DNA of 64,000 nt from JAJDXO01 sp965207535. GTDB lineage: Bacteria > Pseudomonadota > Alphaproteobacteria > Rhodospirillales > UBA2165. Within the stretch, counting starts at the first letter, position 1. Each line of letters starts with the position of its first letter. Below are positions 40,739 through 50,037 of the stretch, piece after piece. The translations under genes were made by a program, and so were the position numbers. A model generated the notes under the pieces. That model had not been told where the DNA came from and made no database searches. It saw only the letters and a list, made by a program, of their open reading frames with translations. The stretch spans positions 124,001-188,000 of the forward strand of contig CBDBMR010000014.1 in NCBI GenBank assembly GCA_965207535.1. Direction: 5' to 3'.

Positions 40739-41863
40739 TCACGCCGCGCTTGCCTGGACGGCGCCGCCGCCCCGGGTCCGGCCGTGAAGTTCCGACCAGG
40801 CCGAAACGAAGGCCTGGACATCGTCCTCCGTCGAGTCCCAACCCAGGCTCACCCGGATGGATGATTGGGCGAGATCGTCGGGCGCCCCCATGGCGGCAAG
40901 CACATGGGACGGCTCGACCTTGCCCGACGAACAGGCCGAACCGGCACTGACCATCACCCCGGCCAGGTCGAGGGAAATGACCTGGGTCTCGCTGGGCAGG
41001 CCCGGGACACCGAAACACAGGGTGTTGGGCAGCCGCTCGGCGCGCGCGCCGAAGAAAACGGCTTCGGGCGCGACCGCGCCGATCCGCAGTTCCATATCGT
41101 CGCGCAGTTCCTCGATGGCGTCGTAGCAGGCCATCGAGGTGCAGGCCGCGTCGAGCGCCGCGCCGAAGGCGGCAATCCCGGGAACGTTCTCGGTCCCCGC
41201 CCGGTGTCCCCGCTCCTGGCCGCCGCCCCGGATCTGGGCTTCGAGGCCGAGGCCGTCACGAACGATCAACGCGCCGGCGCCCTGCGGTCCGCCCAGTTTA
41301 TGGGACGACACGGTCATCATATCCGCACCGATCCGGGTCATGTTCACGGGCAGCTTGCCCGCCGCCTGGACCGCATCGGTGTGCAGCAGCGCCCCATGCC
41401 GGTGGGCGATCTCGGCCGCCGCCGCCACGGGCTGGACCACGCCGGTTTCGTTGTTCGCCAGCATGACGGAAACCAGCGCCGGCGGATCAGCCCCGGCCAG
41501 CAGGGTCTCGAGGGCGGCAAGGTCGACGACGCCGTCCTCGTCCACCGGAATGATTTCGGCCCCCTGGGCGGCTTCCAGGACGGACGGATGCTCGATCGCC
41601 GACACCACCAGGCGTTGCCGTCCGGCGCCCTTGATCGCCAGATTATTGGCTTCCGTGCCGCCGCTGGTGAACACCACCTGGGCAGGCGCCGCGCCGAGCG
41701 TCCCGGCCACTTGTTCCCGTGCCGTCTCCACATGGGCGCGCGCCCGGCGCCCGGCCCCATGCACCGAGGACCCGTTGCCCGTCTCGGCGAGCAGGTGGGT
41801 CATGATCTCGGCGGCCTCGGGCCGAAGCGGTGCCGTCGCGTTATAGTCGAGATAAGCGCTCAC
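40739..41863 (-). CDS. Cysteine desulfurase, NifS type (copy 1)
   Basis: 374 aa. YLDYNATAPLRPEA start, TSGGTEANNLAIKG, PLP Lys in TVSSHKLGGPQGAGAL, catalytic Cys in VSAGSACSSGKVEPSHVL. GTG 41863 is used because the family normally begins MxxYLDYNATxP and GGAAC lies 7 bases upstream; a TTG at 41893 is possible. It follows iscR by 69 bp. Two tandem NifS-type genes before sufB is an arrangement seen in some Rhodospirillales. Confidence 0.92.
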   Translation of the reverse strand: MSAYLDYNATAPLRPEAAEIMTHLLAETGNGSSVHGAGRRARAHVETAREQVAGTLGAAPAQVVFTSGGTEANNLAIKGAGRQRLVVSAIEHPSVLEAAQGAEIIPVDEDGVVDLAALETLLAGADPPALVSVMLANNETGVVQPVAAAAEIAHRHGALLHTDAVQAAGKLPVNMTRIGADMMTVSSHKLGGPQGAGALIVRDGLGLEAQIRGGGQERGHRAGTENVPGIAAFGAALDAACTSMACYDAIEELRDDMELRIGAVAPEAVFFGARAERLPNTLCFGVPGLPSETQVISLDLAGVMVSAGSACSSGKVEPSHVLAAMGAPDDLAQSSIRVSLGWDSTEDDVQAFVSAWSELHGRTRGGGAVQASAA

Positions 41864-41932
41864 AAACTGGTTCCGTTGGCTATTCGTGGTCAATTGGCGG
41901 CGGCCGGACCGATGCCGGCCGAAACCGGCCGG

Positions 41933-42445
41933 CTATTCCGCGGGAACCGGCGCGGGCTGCGGCTGCGGCGCCACGGGAACCGGCTGTCCGATCACCACAT
42001 CCGGCGCGCTCAGCAGACCGCTGGTCCCCAGAACCCGGTTCTCGATCACGTCCTCAAGGCTGATCGAGCTCAGGTAGAGGTAAATCTGGTTGCCAAGCTC
42101 CTCCCACAAATCGTGGGTCAGGCAGCGGCTGCGGTCGGTGTGACATCCCTCCGGTGAGCCCGGCGTACAACGGGTGGCCTTGATCGGCTCGTCGACCGCC
42201 AGGATGATGTCGGAAATCCGCATTTCGTTGGCGGCGCGGGCCAGCTGATAGCCACCGCCCGGGCCACGGACGCTCTTGACCTGGGACCCTTTGCGGAGCT
42301 TGCCGAACAACTGCTCCAAATAGGAAAGCGAAATATCCTGACGCTCGGCGATGTCGGCCAACGCGACGGGCTGGCCCTCTCGGCTTTGACGGGCCAGATC
42401 AACCATTGCCATGACGGCATAACGGCCCTTGGTGCTCAGCTTCAC
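41933..42445 (-). CDS. iscR: Fe-S-sensing Rrf2 regulator IscR
   Basis: 170 aa. Winged HTH MKLSTKGRYAVMAMVDLA ... ISLSYLEQLFGKLRKGSQVKS, then the cluster-binding Cys in TRCTPGSPEGCHTDRSRC, three Cys with IscR spacing. In the [2Fe-2S] form IscR represses type-1 sites, raising suf expression when clusters are short. Two type-1-like boxes lie upstream of cysE at 43368-43422, so it likely autoregulates the whole operon. The C-terminal ~25 residues are a Pro/Ala-rich tail. Confidence 0.95.
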   Translation of the reverse strand: MKLSTKGRYAVMAMVDLARQSREGQPVALADIAERQDISLSYLEQLFGKLRKGSQVKSVRGPGGGYQLARAANEMRISDIILAVDEPIKATRCTPGSPEGCHTDRSRCLTHDLWEELGNQIYLYLSSISLEDVIENRVLGTSGLLSAPDVVIGQPVPVAPQPQPAPVPAE

Positions 42446-42496
42446 TAGCTGTCTCCTTCAACTGCTGCGATCGCCACGGCCCTCGGCCAGGGGCGA

Positions 42497-43285
42497 TCAG
42501 TCATTCCCGGTGCGGGTCAGCGGGTCTTCTTCTCTTTCTCCGCCTTGGCCGCGGTCGCTGTCTTCTTCTTGATTGTTCATTGTCTCGCGGGCGCCGTTGC
42601 CCCGGCGCTTCAGCTCTTGGTTTTCGCGCTCGAGGTCGTCGATACGCGTCGTCAGCTCCTGCAATTGGCTGCGCAGGCTCTCGAAACTCTTGGCCACCGG
42701 ATCGGGCAGGTCGTCGGTCGGAGTGCCGTAGGCGGTGAAGTTGTCATCCCGGGACCTGCCCTTGGCCATGACCATCTTGGCCGGGATGCCGACCATGGTG
42801 GCGCCTTCGGACACGTCCTTCAGCACCACGGCGTTGGCGCCGATGCGCGAGCCTGCACCAAGGGTGATGGGCCCCAGGACCTGCGCGCCCGAGCCGACAA
42901 TGACCCGGTCGCGCACCGTCGGGTGGCGCTTACCCTTCTCCAGCGTCGTCCCGCCGAGCGTCACGCCCTGATAGAGGGTCACGTCGTCACCGATCTCGGA
43001 GGTCTCGCCGATCACCACGCCGGTGCCGTGGTCGATAAACATCCGGCGCCCGATTGTCGCGCCGGGGTGAATTTCAATGCCGGTGACCACCTTGGCGAAG
43101 TTGGAAACGAAACGGGCGATCAGATGAAAGCCCTTGCGCCAGAACAGGTTGGAAAACCGGTAATACAGAATGGCGTGATAGCCGGGATAGCACAGAAACA
43201 CTTCGAGCTTGGACCGCGCCGCCGGGTCCCGGTCCATGAACGACTGAATATCTTCGTGAAGTCTCTTGAAAAAGCGTTGCTTCAT
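42497..43285 (-). CDS. cysE: Serine O-acetyltransferase
   Basis: 262 aa with the left-handed beta-helix hexapeptide repeats: EIHPGATIGRRMFIDHGTGVVIGET, DDVTLYQGVTLGG and HPTVRDRVIVGSGAQVLG. Active-site His are in IDHGTG and KRHPT. It makes O-acetylserine for cysteine synthesis, the substrate of the desulfurases downstream. After the helix comes a ~70-residue coiled-coil/low-complexity tail (LRSQLQELTTRIDDLERENQELKRR). Start ATG 43285 (MKQRFFKRLHEDI); ATG 43306 is an alternative. First gene of the suf operon. Confidence 0.93.
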   Translation of the reverse strand: MKQRFFKRLHEDIQSFMDRDPAARSKLEVFLCYPGYHAILYYRFSNLFWRKGFHLIARFVSNFAKVVTGIEIHPGATIGRRMFIDHGTGVVIGETSEIGDDVTLYQGVTLGGTTLEKGKRHPTVRDRVIVGSGAQVLGPITLGAGSRIGANAVVLKDVSEGATMVGIPAKMVMAKGRSRDDNFTAYGTPTDDLPDPVAKSFESLRSQLQELTTRIDDLERENQELKRRGNGARETMNNQEEDSDRGQGGEREEDPLTRTGND

Positions 43286-43367
43286 TGTGCTAGTATCCGC
43301 GCCCATTCGTCCGGACCGACGGTTGAGGAAACGGGGTGCCCGCCGTCCAAATGATGTCACAAGGTCT

Positions 43368-43392
43368 AATCCCGGGTAATTTAGTCGGGTAT
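43368..43392. promoter_or_regulatory. IscR type-1-like box A
   Basis: Against the E. coli type-1 pattern (ATASYYGACTRWWWYAGTCRRSTAT) this 25-mer matches about 21 positions. The right half, TAGTCGGGTAT, is perfect and the left GACT reads GGGT. It lies 83-107 bases upstream of the cysE start, next to box B. Confidence 0.65.
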
Positions 43393-43397
43393 ATAGA

Positions 43398-43422
43398 TTA
43401 TCCGACTAAATTAGTCAAGTAA
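43398..43422. promoter_or_regulatory. IscR type-1-like box B
   Basis: Core GACTAAATTAGTCAAG is exact to the type-1 pattern; 22 of 25 positions match. Its centre is 30 bp from that of box A, about three helical turns, so two dimers could bind the same face. Both boxes are in the AT-rich cysE/hydrolase intergenic region. Confidence 0.75.
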
Positions 43423-43536
43423 TAAAGCGCACTTTTTTGGGGAAAATTGAGGTATATCGATTAAATTCGTGGGTCTGAATTAACCATTTGGCCTGCTTTC
43501 GAAAACACGTCCCGCTACCAGGAATCCGTCAATTCG

Positions 43537-44196
43537 ATGCCCGAAGTCATCTTCAACGGTCCCGACGGCCGCCTCGAAGGCCGTTATCATCAGAGCAAAA
43601 CGCCCAACGCGCCCATCGCGATCGTGCTGCATCCGCACCCCCTCCACGGCGGCAACATGAACAATCGCGTCGTCTACACGGTGTTCAATACCTTCGCCGA
43701 CCGGGGGTTTTCGGTCCTCAGGTTCAATTTCCGGGGCGTCGGCAAATCCCAGGGCGCCTTCGATGCCGGGATCGGCGAGTTGAGCGACGCGGCCTACGCC
43801 TTCGACTGGATGCAGCAGATCAACCAGAACAGCCGGTTCTGCTGGATCGGCGGATATTCCTTCGGGGCGCTGATCGCCATGCAGCTGATGATGCGGCGCC
43901 CGGAAATCGGAGGCTTCATCTCGGTTTCGCCGCCGGCCAGCACCGAGGACTTCACGTTCCTCGCCCCCTGCCCCTCGTCGGGGCTGATCGTTCACGGCGA
44001 CAAGGACGAGCAGGTGCCCTTGGACGCGGTAAACAGGCTGGCAACCAAACTCGACAATCAGAGGAACATTTCGGTGGGGCTCAGCGTCATCCAGGGCGGC
44101 GATCATTTCTATCAGGACAAGCTGGACAAGCTCGATAGGGAAGTCGGCGCCTATCTCGACGAGGCGCTGAAGCCGGCCGAGGACGCCGACACCTGA
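43537..44196 (+). CDS. Alpha/beta-fold hydrolase
   Basis: 219-aa small hydrolase: LHPHPLHGGNMNNRVV (oxyanion segment), FNFRGVGKSQGAFD, Ser elbow GGYSFGA, acid in VHGDKDEQVPLD, and His in GGDHFY. This subgroup (HPHPxxGGxMxN) has no assigned physiological substrate. It is divergent from cysE and shares the IscR-box region, so it may be IscR-regulated as well. Confidence 0.88.
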   Translation: MPEVIFNGPDGRLEGRYHQSKTPNAPIAIVLHPHPLHGGNMNNRVVYTVFNTFADRGFSVLRFNFRGVGKSQGAFDAGIGELSDAAYAFDWMQQINQNSRFCWIGGYSFGALIAMQLMMRRPEIGGFISVSPPASTEDFTFLAPCPSSGLIVHGDKDEQVPLDAVNRLATKLDNQRNISVGLSVIQGGDHFYQDKLDKLDREVGAYLDEALKPAEDADT

Positions 44197-44216
44197 GCCG
44201 ACACCTGACCGGCAAG

Positions 44217-45314
44217 CTAAGCCGCCGCCTGGGCCCGGTGATGGACCCCGCCCGGCACCGGGAATGAAACACCCGTGGTACCGGAGACGCTGAGCGGCAG
44301 ACCTCTCAGCGACCGGACCGCCAGATAAGCGAATGCCTGCGCCTCCAGCATGTTGCCGTCCCATCCGACCGCCTCGACGGGCTCGATCGCCGTCCCCAGG
44401 GCATCGGCCAATTCCGCCATGAGCACCGGGTTGTGCCGCCCGCCGCCGGTCACCAGCCATCTTCGCGGTATTCCCGGAAGATGCGGCCGGGCGGCGGCGG
44501 CCGAGGCGGCGGTAAACGCCAACAAGGTCGCCGCGCCGTCCGCGTCGTCAAGGTGTTCGGCGGGTCCGGCCGAAAAATCCATGCGGTCGAGGGACTTCGG
44601 CGGCGCAAGGCCGAAGTAGGGGTGATCCATCAGTTCCGCCAATACGTCCCGGTTCACCGTACCCGAGGCGGCCAGCCGCCCGTCCTCATCCATGGCGGCA
44701 CCCCGCCGCCCGGCCACCCAATCGTCCAGCAGGGCATTGGCCGGTCCGGTATCGAAGGCAAGCAACGTGCCGGGCGCCTCGGGCTCGCCCTCGCCGATCC
44801 ATGTCACGTTCGCGACGCCGCCCAGATTGAGCACCGCCAGCGGTTTTTCGAGGTCACGGGCGAGCGCCCAGTGATAGAGCGGCGCGAACGGCGCCCCCTG
44901 CCCGCCGTGCGCCATGTCGTTGCTGCGGAAATCGTTCACCACGTCGATGCCGGTAAGCCGGGCCAGCCGCTCTCCGTCCCCCAACTGCAGAGTGGTCGCC
45001 GCTTCGGGCAAATGGCTGATGGTCTGACCATGAAAGCCAATGACATCGATGTCCCTCGGCGCCAGACCGGCCTTCGCCAGCAGTGCCGAGACCTGCTCCG
45101 CGTGGCGGCGGGTCAGCTCCTCCTCCACCGCCGGATCGGCCGCGGTCTGACGCAGGCAGCCCCGCAAACGGCCGCGGAACGCGGCATCGTAGGTTCCGGG
45201 CAACGAGGCGCCGCGCTCGAACACGGCAACGCCGTCGGTCCTGATAATGGCCGCGTCGATGCCGTCCAGCGACGTGCCGCTCATCAGGCCGAGTGCGGTA
45301 TGGATCGTCGTCAC
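44217..45314 (-). CDS. anmK: Anhydro-N-acetylmuramic acid kinase
   Basis: 365 aa. ATP/substrate motif GLMSGTSLDGIDAAIIRTDG, then IGFHGQTISH, VLNLGGVANVTW, FDTGPANALLDDW and VTGGGRHN. It phosphorylates and opens 1,6-anhydroMurNAc in peptidoglycan recycling. Divergent from tyrS with a 102-bp gap, an adjacency found in many alphaproteobacteria. Confidence 0.95.
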   Translation of the reverse strand: MTTIHTALGLMSGTSLDGIDAAIIRTDGVAVFERGASLPGTYDAAFRGRLRGCLRQTAADPAVEEELTRRHAEQVSALLAKAGLAPRDIDVIGFHGQTISHLPEAATTLQLGDGERLARLTGIDVVNDFRSNDMAHGGQGAPFAPLYHWALARDLEKPLAVLNLGGVANVTWIGEGEPEAPGTLLAFDTGPANALLDDWVAGRRGAAMDEDGRLAASGTVNRDVLAELMDHPYFGLAPPKSLDRMDFSAGPAEHLDDADGAATLLAFTAASAAAARPHLPGIPRRWLVTGGGRHNPVLMAELADALGTAIEPVEAVGWDGNMLEAQAFAYLAVRSLRGLPLSVSGTTGVSFPVPGGVHHRAQAAA

Positions 45315-45416
45315 CGCGCCGGCCGGCGCCGTTGTCCGCAGCGCCCGAGTGTGCTAAAGCGACGCCCCATTTCGGCGGCAAGGCGAAGATTCGCGAGACG
45401 GCAAGGCATCAATCTC

Positions 45417-46673
45417 ATGCCCTCCTTTAAATCAGATTTCATGAATGCGGTCCACGAGCGGGGCTATGTCCATCAGTGCACGGACGATGAGGGACTGGAT
45501 GCGGCCGCCGACGAGAAGATCGTGGTCGCATATATCGGTTTCGACTGCACCGCCCCGAGCCTCCATGTGGGCTCGCTGGTTCAGATCATGATGCTGCGCC
45601 TGCTGCAAAAGACCGGGCATCGTCCCATCGTGCTGCTTGGCGGCGGCACCACCAAGGTTGGCGATCCCAGCGGCAAGGATGAAAGCCGCGGAATCCTCAG
45701 CTACGAGCGGATCGAGGAGAACAAGCGGGGCATTCGCCGCGCGTTCGAGAAATATCTGAGTTTCGACGACGGCCCCACCGGCGCCATCATGGCCGACAAC
45801 GCCGAATGGCTGGACGAGCTCAACTACATTTCCCTGCTCAGGGATTACGGCCCGCACTTCACCATCAACCGGATGCTGACCTTCGATAGCGTCAAGCTCC
45901 GGCTCGAACGCGAACAGCCGCTGACCTTCCTGGAATTCAACTACATGATTCTCCAGGCCTACGACTTCGTCGAGCTCGCCAGGCGCCATGACTGCGTGAT
46001 GCAGATGGGCGGCTCCGACCAGTGGGGCAACATCGTCAATGGCATCGAGCTTGGCCGCCGGGTCGAGGGATTGTCGCTCTACGGGCTGACTTCGCCGCTG
46101 ATGACCACCTCGTCGGGCGCCAAGATGGGCAAATCCGCGGACGGCGCCGTTTGGCTGGATGCGGAGATGGTCGGCGCTTACGAGTTCTGGCAGTACTGGC
46201 GCAACGTCGAAGATGCCGACGTGGGCCGGTTTCTCGGCCTGTTCACCGAACTCCCGATGGACGAAGTGAACCGTCTGGCGGCGCTCGAGGGCGCCGAACT
46301 CAACGACGCCAAGAAAATCCTGGCCACCGAGGTCACCGCCCTCTGCCACGGCGCCGAAGCCGCGCGGGAAGCCGAAGAGACCTCCCGGCGCACCTTCGAG
46401 GAAGGGGCGGCGGATGAGGGCCTGCCCAGTATCGAGATCAACGAAGCCGACTTCGGCGGCGGTCTTCAGGCCTTCGAGCTGTTCAAGCGCGCCGGCCTCG
46501 CCAGCTCCAATGGCGAGGCGAGGCGCCTGATCAAGGGCGGTGGCGCCCGCATCAACGGCGAGCCGGTGGCGAGCGAAACGGAGACCGTGGAGACCTCCGC
46601 GTTTTCCGACCGGACACTTAAGCTCTCGGCGGGCAAAAAACGGCACGCCTTGGTGAAACTGGTGGCCGGCTAG
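45417..46673 (+). CDS. tyrS: Tyrosyl-tRNA synthetase
   Basis: 418-aa class I synthetase. YIGFDCTAPSLHVGSL contains the HIGH-equivalent (HVGS), MQMGGSDQWGNIVNG is the tyrosine site, and KMGKSADG is the KMSKS loop. The C-terminal S4-like domain (LFKRAGLASSNGEARRLIKGGGARING) is present. The ATG at 45417 is used since MPSFKSDFMNAVHERGYVHQCTD is the normal N-terminus; the upstream open frame runs antisense to anmK. Confidence 0.96.
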   Translation: MPSFKSDFMNAVHERGYVHQCTDDEGLDAAADEKIVVAYIGFDCTAPSLHVGSLVQIMMLRLLQKTGHRPIVLLGGGTTKVGDPSGKDESRGILSYERIEENKRGIRRAFEKYLSFDDGPTGAIMADNAEWLDELNYISLLRDYGPHFTINRMLTFDSVKLRLEREQPLTFLEFNYMILQAYDFVELARRHDCVMQMGGSDQWGNIVNGIELGRRVEGLSLYGLTSPLMTTSSGAKMGKSADGAVWLDAEMVGAYEFWQYWRNVEDADVGRFLGLFTELPMDEVNRLAALEGAELNDAKKILATEVTALCHGAEAAREAEETSRRTFEEGAADEGLPSIEINEADFGGGLQAFELFKRAGLASSNGEARRLIKGGGARINGEPVASETETVETSAFSDRTLKLSAGKKRHALVKLVAG

Positions 46674-46682
46674 AGCCGATCT

Positions 46683-46700
46683 AGCCCGGCCGGCCGGGCT
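46683..46700. terminator. Bidirectional hairpin between tyrS and the AsmA-like gene
   Basis: AGCCCGGCCGGCCGGGCT is an exact 18-bp palindrome in the short gap between two converging genes. Its last base overlaps the end of the AsmA-like gene. No long T-run, so a weak or Rho-assisted stop in both directions is the likely role. Confidence 0.55.
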
Positions 46701-49700
46701 CAGTTCGTTTTGACCTTGGGCGCATCCGTCTTGGCCGGCGGCGCTTCCGATTTCTTTTCGAGAATGCGAAAAAATTTTTTCACGAAACCGGGCGCCAGCG
46801 CGGACAGCGGATTGATTTTGACGTCGGGCTCTTCGATCCTGCCGCGAACCGAATAGTCGATGCCAACCACCCCGCCCCCTTCTTCACCGCCGGTCAACAC
46901 CCGACCAATGACCGGCAGCCGGCTGAGCAGACTGTTGAGCACGTTGGCCGGCGCAATGGTGCCGGAGAGATCCATGGTCGAGGCATTGGTATCGATGGTG
47001 CCGGACGCCGTGAAACCCAGCGACAGCCCGGTGGCCACGGCATCGGTGGCGGCGATCACGCCGCCGCGGTCGACGAACGGAACATCCAGCGTCGTAAAGG
47101 CGAGGCCTTCGCCGGTCAACAGTTCGAGAATGCCGGTCAGCGACGCGACGGACAGCAGGCGCGCCAGAACCGGCGTATTGGATACCCGGAAATCACGGAT
47201 CGTCGCCCGGCCGGCCAGCGGCTGCTTGGGTTTATCATCTTCGTAAACCCCTTCAACGAGCAATTTGCCGCCGACGACCTCGTCATAAAGATCGAACGTC
47301 CGCAGCACCGCGCCCGCGTCGTCGGACTGGATTTTCAGTGACCGGCGCCCGTTCCCGGGCCGCAGGTCGAGCTTCAGGGAACCGCCGCCGTCAAGCGCCG
47401 CCTGAAGCTCCATCCGACGCCACAGCTTGCCGTCGAAGACCAGGGCGCCCGCAACATCGGCAAGGACGCGTTCCGGCTGGAGCCGGACCGTGTCGATATT
47501 GAGCGAAATGGTCATCGATGCCGTTCGCTCGCGTTCTTCGCCGGTCTGGTCACCGGTGTCCAACCATGCGGTCAGATCGAGCTTCGGACCCCGGACATCC
47601 ATGTCCCATGCGCCGTCGCCCGGGATAACGGTGCCGGACAGGTCGGTCTCGCCGAACGCCAGCCGGCTGATGGTGACGCGCTGCAAATTGCCGTCGCGGA
47701 TGCCGGCGGATCCCTTGATCTCCAGGCCACCGCCGCCAATGGAAAAGGACGGGACATCCAGCAAGGTGTCGCCGTCGAGGCGGGCGGTAATATTGCCCCG
47801 GGCTTCGGTACCGGCCTTCTTGTGCCAGCCGAAACGAGGGATCGCCAGCGCCGCGCCGGTCAATCCCACGTCGATGGCAAGCTCGCCGATCCCCCCCCGG
47901 TCCCGCACCAGCACGGCTTCCATATCCGTCGGTCCTTCGAGGAAAACCTGTCCAAACATCTGTGGCTCAAGGCCAAGGAGCCGCTGGCGCTGCTCCGCGT
48001 CGAGGCGTGCCTTGATGGTCTGACGGCTGCGCACGGCGGGATCGCCGGCGAAGTTCACCCGCCAACCGACCTGGGCGTCGGCGCCCGCCACCTGGACGCG
48101 GCCCGTCAGGTCCATGCCGTCCCGGTCAACCTCCAGGTCCAGCTGCCCATTCAACAGGTCGAAGCCATAAAACAGGCCGCCCGCCCGGACATCCCGGAGG
48201 GTCGATTTGGCTTCGATCTCGACCTCGTCGAAGGTGAGATCGCGCTCGGTCAGGAACCGCAGCTTGAGGCGCGTAGTGGACACGCCGGCCATCGCCGCCG
48301 GGTCAACGCCGGCGGCGGACGCGAATTTCAGCGGCTCCATTTCGATCAGCGACAGGGCGTTCTGCAGCGGACCATCGATGACGACATCGATGTCGGCGAA
48401 TTGGTCGAACTCGTCGAGGCCGGTGAACACGACGGTCCCGCCCAGGACGTTGAGCCCATTGGAGGTGCCGCCGGTGACGGCGATGTCGAATCGCTTGGCA
48501 TTGTACTTGGCTCGGCCGCTGACCCCGACCGCCGGCGGCAGACCCTGGAAATAGGTCACCTGAGTGTCATCGATGGCGATACCGCCGTTGATCGCCGATA
48601 CGGAAAGCCCATTGGCTTCATTGTACGTACCGAACAGGCGAACCGTCGCTTCGCTGAACGTGCCGCCCGCCATGTTGGCGAAAATCCAGTTTCGCGGATC
48701 CTCGCCCCACCGCGCGGGCCAGAATTCCGTCAGCCGGTCGAAGGGCAAATCGTTGACGACGCCGTTGACCTCGAACTCGATATCGCCGCCGATTTCTTGA
48801 ACGGAACCGGTCAGGGTGGCCGTCGGGCCGTCCAACTCCAGGGACAGCTTGGCGATATCCATCCGGTCGAAATTCAGGAAGTACCGGCCGGTCAGTTTCA
48901 GTCCGCGCAACGGGAAGCCGTGATTGACCGGGTCGGGAAGCCGGATCACGCCCTCTTTCGGAAACTCGACGGACAACTCTTCAATCAGGGCGGTAGCCCG
49001 CGCCTGGTCGAGGCGTCCTCTCAGGCCGGCGGATTCGATGGGAAGCTCAAGATCGGCGATGCCGCTCACAAGAACGTGCCCCGCGCCGGTGGAGAGCACG
49101 AACTCGGCTTCGGGAATCTCACCGCCGGCCAGCGCCGTCGCGGTGACCGTGCCGCTCACCGGCGCATCGACGAAGCTCCCAAGATCGAGCCGCGGAAGAA
49201 TCCGGCCGAATAGCCGAGGATTGAGATTAACGAACCCGACATCCAATTTGAGCCTCTCTTCACTGATGTCGAACGTCCCGCTAATGGCGAACGAGGCCTT
49301 TTCTTCCCCGACATCGAAATCCAGGTCCGCCTGTCCGACGATGGTGCCGAACTCGCGGGACAGGTCGATATTCGCCGTATCGGATCGCCAGACCGTATTG
49401 GTGAGCCGGTCGTTGATCTTCAGATCACCATTGATGATTCGCAACCGCCGCAAATGACTGAGCGGCCCCGCCATGTCCGCGGGCGCCAGGAACTGCTGTA
49501 CGATCACGCTGGCGATTGCCGGCCCGCCTCTCGCGCCCGTCGCCTCCGGCAAGTCGAGTTCAACCCCACCGTGGATTTGCCGTGTCAGATTTAGGGCCGG
49601 GTTGCGGATCGAGATGGACCGGGGGGCGAGTTTCCCCTGCAACAGGGCCCTGCCGCTCAGCGTGACGCTGAGGTCCGGAATCTCGGCGATGACCGTGCCG

Positions 49701-49960
49701 GATTCCCCGATAGCCGTCGCCCCCCGGACACGGATTTCAAGCGTGTTGGTCTCGCTCGCCCAGGTCGCGATGGTGTCATCGAGTTTGACCGCAAACGAAC
49801 CGTCACCAGACTTCAGCGCGGCTTCGAAATAGGGCGAGAAGAACGCGAGGGAGATGGGTCCGGCCGTCAGCCGCCAGGCGAGGAAACCGAAGCCGATCGC
49901 CAGGCCCACGGCGAGCGCGCCGATCAGCTGCATAAATCCGCGCAAGGTGTGGATAATCAC
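46700..49960 (-). CDS. Large AsmA/YhdP-like (DUF3971) envelope protein
   Basis: 1086 aa. One N-terminal transmembrane anchor (about residues 8-30, FMQLIGALAVGLAIGFGFLAW), then a very long beta-rich repeat region with alternating hydrophobic pattern and conserved YhdP blocks (LKLTGRYFLNFDRMDIAKLSLELDG; YFQGLPPAVGVSGRAKYNAKRFDI). The C-terminal AsmA_2-like part contains GVVGIDYSVRGRIEEPDVKINPLSALAPG. Such proteins bridge inner and outer membranes and are implicated in phospholipid transport. A Lys/Pro-rich tail ends it. It is divergent from glnE. Confidence 0.85.
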   Translation of the reverse strand: MIIHTLRGFMQLIGALAVGLAIGFGFLAWRLTAGPISLAFFSPYFEAALKSGDGSFAVKLDDTIATWASETNTLEIRVRGATAIGESGTVIAEIPDLSVTLSGRALLQGKLAPRSISIRNPALNLTRQIHGGVELDLPEATGARGGPAIASVIVQQFLAPADMAGPLSHLRRLRIINGDLKINDRLTNTVWRSDTANIDLSREFGTIVGQADLDFDVGEEKASFAISGTFDISEERLKLDVGFVNLNPRLFGRILPRLDLGSFVDAPVSGTVTATALAGGEIPEAEFVLSTGAGHVLVSGIADLELPIESAGLRGRLDQARATALIEELSVEFPKEGVIRLPDPVNHGFPLRGLKLTGRYFLNFDRMDIAKLSLELDGPTATLTGSVQEIGGDIEFEVNGVVNDLPFDRLTEFWPARWGEDPRNWIFANMAGGTFSEATVRLFGTYNEANGLSVSAINGGIAIDDTQVTYFQGLPPAVGVSGRAKYNAKRFDIAVTGGTSNGLNVLGGTVVFTGLDEFDQFADIDVVIDGPLQNALSLIEMEPLKFASAAGVDPAAMAGVSTTRLKLRFLTERDLTFDEVEIEAKSTLRDVRAGGLFYGFDLLNGQLDLEVDRDGMDLTGRVQVAGADAQVGWRVNFAGDPAVRSRQTIKARLDAEQRQRLLGLEPQMFGQVFLEGPTDMEAVLVRDRGGIGELAIDVGLTGAALAIPRFGWHKKAGTEARGNITARLDGDTLLDVPSFSIGGGGLEIKGSAGIRDGNLQRVTISRLAFGETDLSGTVIPGDGAWDMDVRGPKLDLTAWLDTGDQTGEERERTASMTISLNIDTVRLQPERVLADVAGALVFDGKLWRRMELQAALDGGGSLKLDLRPGNGRRSLKIQSDDAGAVLRTFDLYDEVVGGKLLVEGVYEDDKPKQPLAGRATIRDFRVSNTPVLARLLSVASLTGILELLTGEGLAFTTLDVPFVDRGGVIAATDAVATGLSLGFTASGTIDTNASTMDLSGTIAPANVLNSLLSRLPVIGRVLTGGEEGGGVVGIDYSVRGRIEEPDVKINPLSALAPGFVKKFFRILEKKSEAPPAKTDAPKVKTN

Positions 49961-50037
49961 GGCGTTTCGATACCTTTAACGCAGCTTGACCACAAGATTT
50001 TGTTACAGCAGTGTGCGGCAATTCCGAGCATATTGAA

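Noticed and set aside
44433..45416. Extension of tyrS upstream by about 328 codons
   Set aside because: It is antisense to anmK and lacks synthetase features; the normal TyrS N-terminus is at 45417.
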